Positions 7,641 through 9,452 of a DNA stretch of 9,452 nucleotides are shown here, one piece after another. Position 1 is the stretch's first letter. Every line of letters begins with the position of its first letter. The position numbers were made by a program, and so were the translations under genes. The notes beneath the pieces were generated by a model. It was not told where the DNA came from and did no database searches. It saw nothing but the letters and a program-made list of their open reading frames with translations. Origin of the DNA: an uncultured Bacteroidales bacterium (GTDB lineage Bacteria > Bacteroidota > Bacteroidia > Bacteroidales > UBA932); assembly GCA_937890845.1 (NCBI GenBank), contig CALADR010000043.1:1-9452 (forward strand), given 5' to 3'.

Positions 7641-8117
7641 ATGAGTATGGCATTCATAATTATCTTGACCATTGTAGGACTTGTCCTGATTCTTTCGGAA
7701 ATATTCCTTATTCCCGGAGTCGGCGTCGCCGGAGCCCTCGGTGTAATTTCCCTTGGCGGCGCATGCTATTGTGTCTTTTATGAGTTTGGATTCCTTGCCG
7801 GCTCTATATTTACGGCGTCGATTGTCACTGTCCTCATAGCCCTGATTGCTTATGCTATAAAAGCAAAAGTATGGAAAAAACTTGCCCTCAATACCAACAT
7901 TAGTTCAAAGGCAAATAATCAGAATGAAACCATCCTTTCAATTGGCGACATCGGCAAGACTGTCACACGGTTGGCTCCTGTAGGGACTGCCAGAATCGAA
8001 GGCAAGGCCTACGAAGTGAAATCCCTTGAAGGAATGATAGATGCAGGTACGGATGTCGAAGTTGTCCTTTTTGAAGACAATAAGATTTATGTAAAGCCCG
8101 TCACAGAAGATTTCTGA
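7641..8117 (+). CDS. NfeD family membrane protein, short form
   Basis: NfeD proteins are partners of flotillin/stomatin-type scaffolds in the inner membrane. This 158-residue protein has hydrophobic segments at about 3-24, 26-47 and 50-73, then a short linker and a C-terminal OB-fold domain at about 97-153. The OB domain shows the family pattern GDIGKTVTRLAPVGTARIEG (102-121), then GMIDAGTDVEVV at 131-142 and KIYVKPV at 148-154. It lacks the N-terminal ClpP-like serine protease domain of long NfeD proteins, so it is the short, non-proteolytic type. It lies 28 bases after the PD40/SPOR gene and 23 bases before floA; that pairing with floA is a classic arrangement and supports the call. The ATG at 7641 is used; Met3 is a possible alternative. 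No Shine-Dalgarno sequence is evident. Confidence 0.93.
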   Translation: MSMAFIIILTIVGLVLILSEIFLIPGVGVAGALGVISLGGACYCVFYEFGFLAGSIFTASIVTVLIALIAYAIKAKVWKKLALNTNISSKANNQNETILSIGDIGKTVTRLAPVGTARIEGKAYEVKSLEGMIDAGTDVEVVLFEDNKIYVKPVTEDF

Positions 8118-8140
8118 AAATAACAACAAAACTTTAAAAT

Positions 8141-9088
8141 ATGACAATGATTTTTGTTTGGGTCGCAGTTGCCTTGGTAGGCCTGTCGATTTTCCTGTGG
8201 TTTTTCCCTGTAGCACTATGGTTTCAGGCTCTTATTTCCGGAGTCAAAATCTCATTGTTGCAGCTTGTTCTTATGCGTTGGAGAAAGGTTCCTCCCGGAA
8301 CAATAGTTATGGCAATGATTACCGGAACCAAGGCTGGATTGAAACTTGATGCCAACGAACTTGAAGCCCATTACCTTGCAAAAGGCCATGTACCTAATGT
8401 AGTCAATGCGCTTGTTTCCGCTGACAAGGCAAATATTGCGCTTGATTTCAAGATGGCTGCAGCGATCGACCTTGCTGGAAGAGATGTGTTTGAAGCAGTT
8501 CAGATGTCCGTTAATCCCAAAGTTATAAACACGCCGCCTGTAACAGCCGTTGCCAAGGACGGTATTCAGCTTATTACAAAAGCCAGAGTAACAGTCAGGG
8601 CAAATATAAGACAATTGGTGGGCGGTGCAGGAGAAGAGACAGTCCTTGCAAGAGTAGGAGAAGGAATCGTCTCAAGTATCGGTTCTGCAGAAAGCCATAA
8701 AGTGGTTCTTGAAAATCCTGATTCGATTTCAAAGGTAGTGCTCAACAAAGGACTTGATGCAGGTACGGCGTTTGAAATTCTTTCCATTGATATAGCTGAT
8801 ATCGATATAGGAAAGAATATCGGTGCTGTTCTTCAGATGGATCAGGCTGAGGCAGACAAGAATATAGCCCAGGCGCGTGCAGAAGAAAGAAGGGCAATGG
8901 CAGTTGCTCTTGAGCAGGAAATGAAGGCAAAAGCTCAGGAAGCACGAGCAAAGGTTATTGAATCCGAGACCCAGATTCCTCTTGCTATGGCAGAAGCATT
9001 CAGAAGCGGAAATCTCGGTGTTATGGACTATTACAAAATCAAGAATATCCAGGCTGACACCGAAATGCGCGAGAATATTGCAAAATAA
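8141..9088 (+). CDS. floA: Flotillin-like protein FloA
   Basis: FloA is a membrane scaffold that gathers proteins into functional membrane microdomains and affects membrane fluidity, envelope processes and secretion in other bacteria. The 315-residue protein is close to the usual family length of about 330. An N-terminal hydrophobic region at about 4-45 forms the membrane anchor. The SPFH/PHB-like domain follows, with highly conserved blocks: AAAIDLAGRDVFEAVQMSVN at 106-125, TVRANIRQLVGGAGEET at 151-167, ARVGEGIVSSIGSAESH at 170-186, and GTAFEILSIDIADIDIGKNI at 208-227. After that comes an Ala/Glu-rich coiled-coil at about 234-275 of the type involved in oligomerisation, and the terminal GNLGVMDYYKIKNIQADTEM block at 290-309. 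The ATG at 8141 fits the family N-terminus; Met3 is an alternative. It is the last gene of the operon, 23 bases after nfeD. Confidence 0.97.
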   Translation: MTMIFVWVAVALVGLSIFLWFFPVALWFQALISGVKISLLQLVLMRWRKVPPGTIVMAMITGTKAGLKLDANELEAHYLAKGHVPNVVNALVSADKANIALDFKMAAAIDLAGRDVFEAVQMSVNPKVINTPPVTAVAKDGIQLITKARVTVRANIRQLVGGAGEETVLARVGEGIVSSIGSAESHKVVLENPDSISKVVLNKGLDAGTAFEILSIDIADIDIGKNIGAVLQMDQAEADKNIAQARAEERRAMAVALEQEMKAKAQEARAKVIESETQIPLAMAEAFRSGNLGVMDYYKIKNIQADTEMRENIAK

Positions 9089-9101
9089 CTCTCTGTAAAG
9101 C

Positions 9102-9137
9102 AATCTTCTTAAAATAAATTTGCTTAAACAGAAGATT
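9102..9137 (+). terminator. Weak hairpin after floA, overlapping the tRNA promoter
   Basis: AATCTTCT at 9102-9109 pairs perfectly with AGAAGATT at 9130-9137, 13 bases after the floA stop. The loop is 20 bases and AT-rich, and only a modest T-rich stretch (TTGATTTACCTTTG) follows, so termination would be leaky. The tRNA -33 element lies in the loop. The call as floA terminator is tentative. Confidence 0.4.
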
Positions 9138-9150
9138 TGATTTACCTTTG
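9119..9150 (+). promoter_or_regulatory. Promoter of the tRNA-Ser gene
   Basis: TTTG at 9119-9122, a 20-base spacer and TACCTTTG at 9143-9150 match the full Bacteroidota -33/-7 consensus (TTTG, 19-21 bases, TAnnTTTG). This is the best promoter in the window. It would start transcription near 9154, about 39 bases before the mature tRNA, leaving a 5' leader for RNase P to remove. Confidence 0.8.
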
Positions 9151-9192
9151 TCATCCCGTTACCGTAAAGGCTGCGGGAGCCACAAAGGTCTT

Positions 9193-9279
9193 GGTGAGAT
9201 GGGTGAGTGGCTGAAACCAGCAGTTTGCTAAACTGCCGTACGGGTAACCGTACCGGGGGTTCGAATCCCCCTCTCACCG
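9193..9279 (+). tRNA. tRNA-Ser (anticodon GCU)
   Basis: This 87-base class II tRNA reads the serine codons AGC and AGU. The acceptor stem is GGTGAGA (9193-9199) with TCTCACC (9272-9278) and discriminator G9279, as expected for serine. The anticodon stem GCAGT/ACTGC (9220-9224, 9232-9236) encloses TTGCTAA, with anticodon GCT at 9227-9229. The long variable arm GTACGG-GTAA-CCGTAC (9238-9253) is the hallmark of tRNA-Ser. The T arm is GGGGG-TTCGAAT-CCCCC (9255-9271). The 3' CCA is not encoded (CAG follows the discriminator), so it would be added by the CCA-adding enzyme. Confidence 0.98.
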
Positions 9280-9286
9280 CAGAAAG

Positions 9287-9310
9287 GAGCCGACCCAAAA
9301 GGGTCGGTTC
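9287..9310. terminator. Hairpin terminator between tRNA-Ser and the convergent gene
   Basis: A 10-bp stem (9287-9296 with 9301-9310, core CCGACCC/GGGTCGG, one G-T pair) closes an AAAA loop. It starts 8 bases after the tRNA. On the plus strand TGTCATTTTA follows, a moderate T-run; on the minus strand TCCTTTC follows. It probably serves both the tRNA and the convergent gene entering from the right. Confidence 0.75.
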
Positions 9311-9325
9311 TGTCATTTTATAAGC

Positions 9326-9452
9326 TTATGAAGTCGCAGTCGGAAGGTTCCAAGGGTCCAGTTGTTTGTCATATTGTTCCAGCTTAGGAAGACTTTCCGG
9401 ATCACCGGCAAAAGTATGTGTTTCGGTATAAAACCCTAACTTTGTAAAATAA
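9326..9452 (-). CDS. C-terminal end of an unrecognised protein (runs off right edge)
   Basis: Read on the minus strand from the window edge, one frame stays open for 41 codons to a TAA at 9326-9328. It encodes a plausible hydrophilic C-terminus that ends in LDPWNLPTATS. Codon use resembles the neighbouring genes, and the stop lies 15 bases beyond a terminator-like hairpin, which fits a gene convergent with the tRNA. YFTKLGF near the edge faintly recalls the end of acetyltransferase or glyoxalase domains, but that is too short to support a family. No function is assigned. Confidence 0.6.
   Translation of the reverse strand, partial: YFTKLGFYTETHTFAGDPESLPKLEQYDKQLDPWNLPTATS

Noticed and set aside
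9193..9310. tRNA-Ser as an integration (att) site of a mobile element
   Set aside because: No integrase gene and no repeat of the tRNA 3' end is visible in the window; the downstream sequence is simply a terminator and a convergent gene.
8729..9316. A 195-codon minus-strand frame overlapping floA and the tRNA, containing GGFEPPVR
   Set aside because: The GGFEPPVR stretch is the well-known false translation of an antisense tRNA, and the rest is antisense to the highly conserved floA gene.
9436..9443. Plus-strand TAACTTTG, a -7 box match
   Set aside because: It lies inside the partial minus-strand gene, has no clear downstream plus-strand gene in view, and is likely a chance match.

Overview
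The window looks like chromosomal DNA from a member of the Bacteroidota, probably the order Bacteroidales. Four things point that way: a single-chain SecD-SecF fusion; several exact matches to the Bacteroidota -7 promoter box TAnnTTTG, two of them with a suitably spaced -33 element; AT-rich gene starts without clear Shine-Dalgarno sequences; and a SPOR/PD40 envelope protein next to NfeD and FloA. No transposase, phage gene, CRISPR array or other sign of recent transfer was seen, and base composition appears even throughout.

Left part, minus strand, read from right to left: secDF (2337-5420), a strong intrinsic terminator (2278-2319), a lipoprotein-type aldose 1-epimerase galM (1043-2194), a perfect 16-bp inverted repeat (974-1024) that contains the likely dnaE promoter, and the first 319 codons of DNA polymerase III alpha subunit dnaE (958 down to 1), which runs off the left edge. 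These genes seem to be separate transcription units.

Centre: a 170-bp divergent control region (5421-5590) holds candidate promoters for secDF (minus) and for a plus-strand operon. It also holds a small dyad between the two -7 boxes and a secDF leader with a hairpin and an 11-codon upstream reading frame.

Right part, plus strand: a probable three-gene operon encodes a secreted PD40 beta-propeller protein ending in tandem SPOR-like domains (5591-7612), a short NfeD-family membrane protein (7641-8117) and the flotillin-like scaffold FloA (8141-9088). NfeD and FloA are well-known partners in membrane microdomains. The periplasmic PD40/SPOR protein upstream suggests a link between peptidoglycan and the flotillin scaffold; this is inference and the most interesting biology here. 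A second promoter candidate sits just before nfeD.

After floA come a tRNA-Ser(GCU) gene (9193-9279) with a very good promoter, a hairpin terminator (9287-9310), and the last 41 codons of an unrecognised convergent gene that enters from the right edge. No gene-free stretch exceeds 300 bases. Most of the window is housekeeping; I see no convincing new defence or mobile system.
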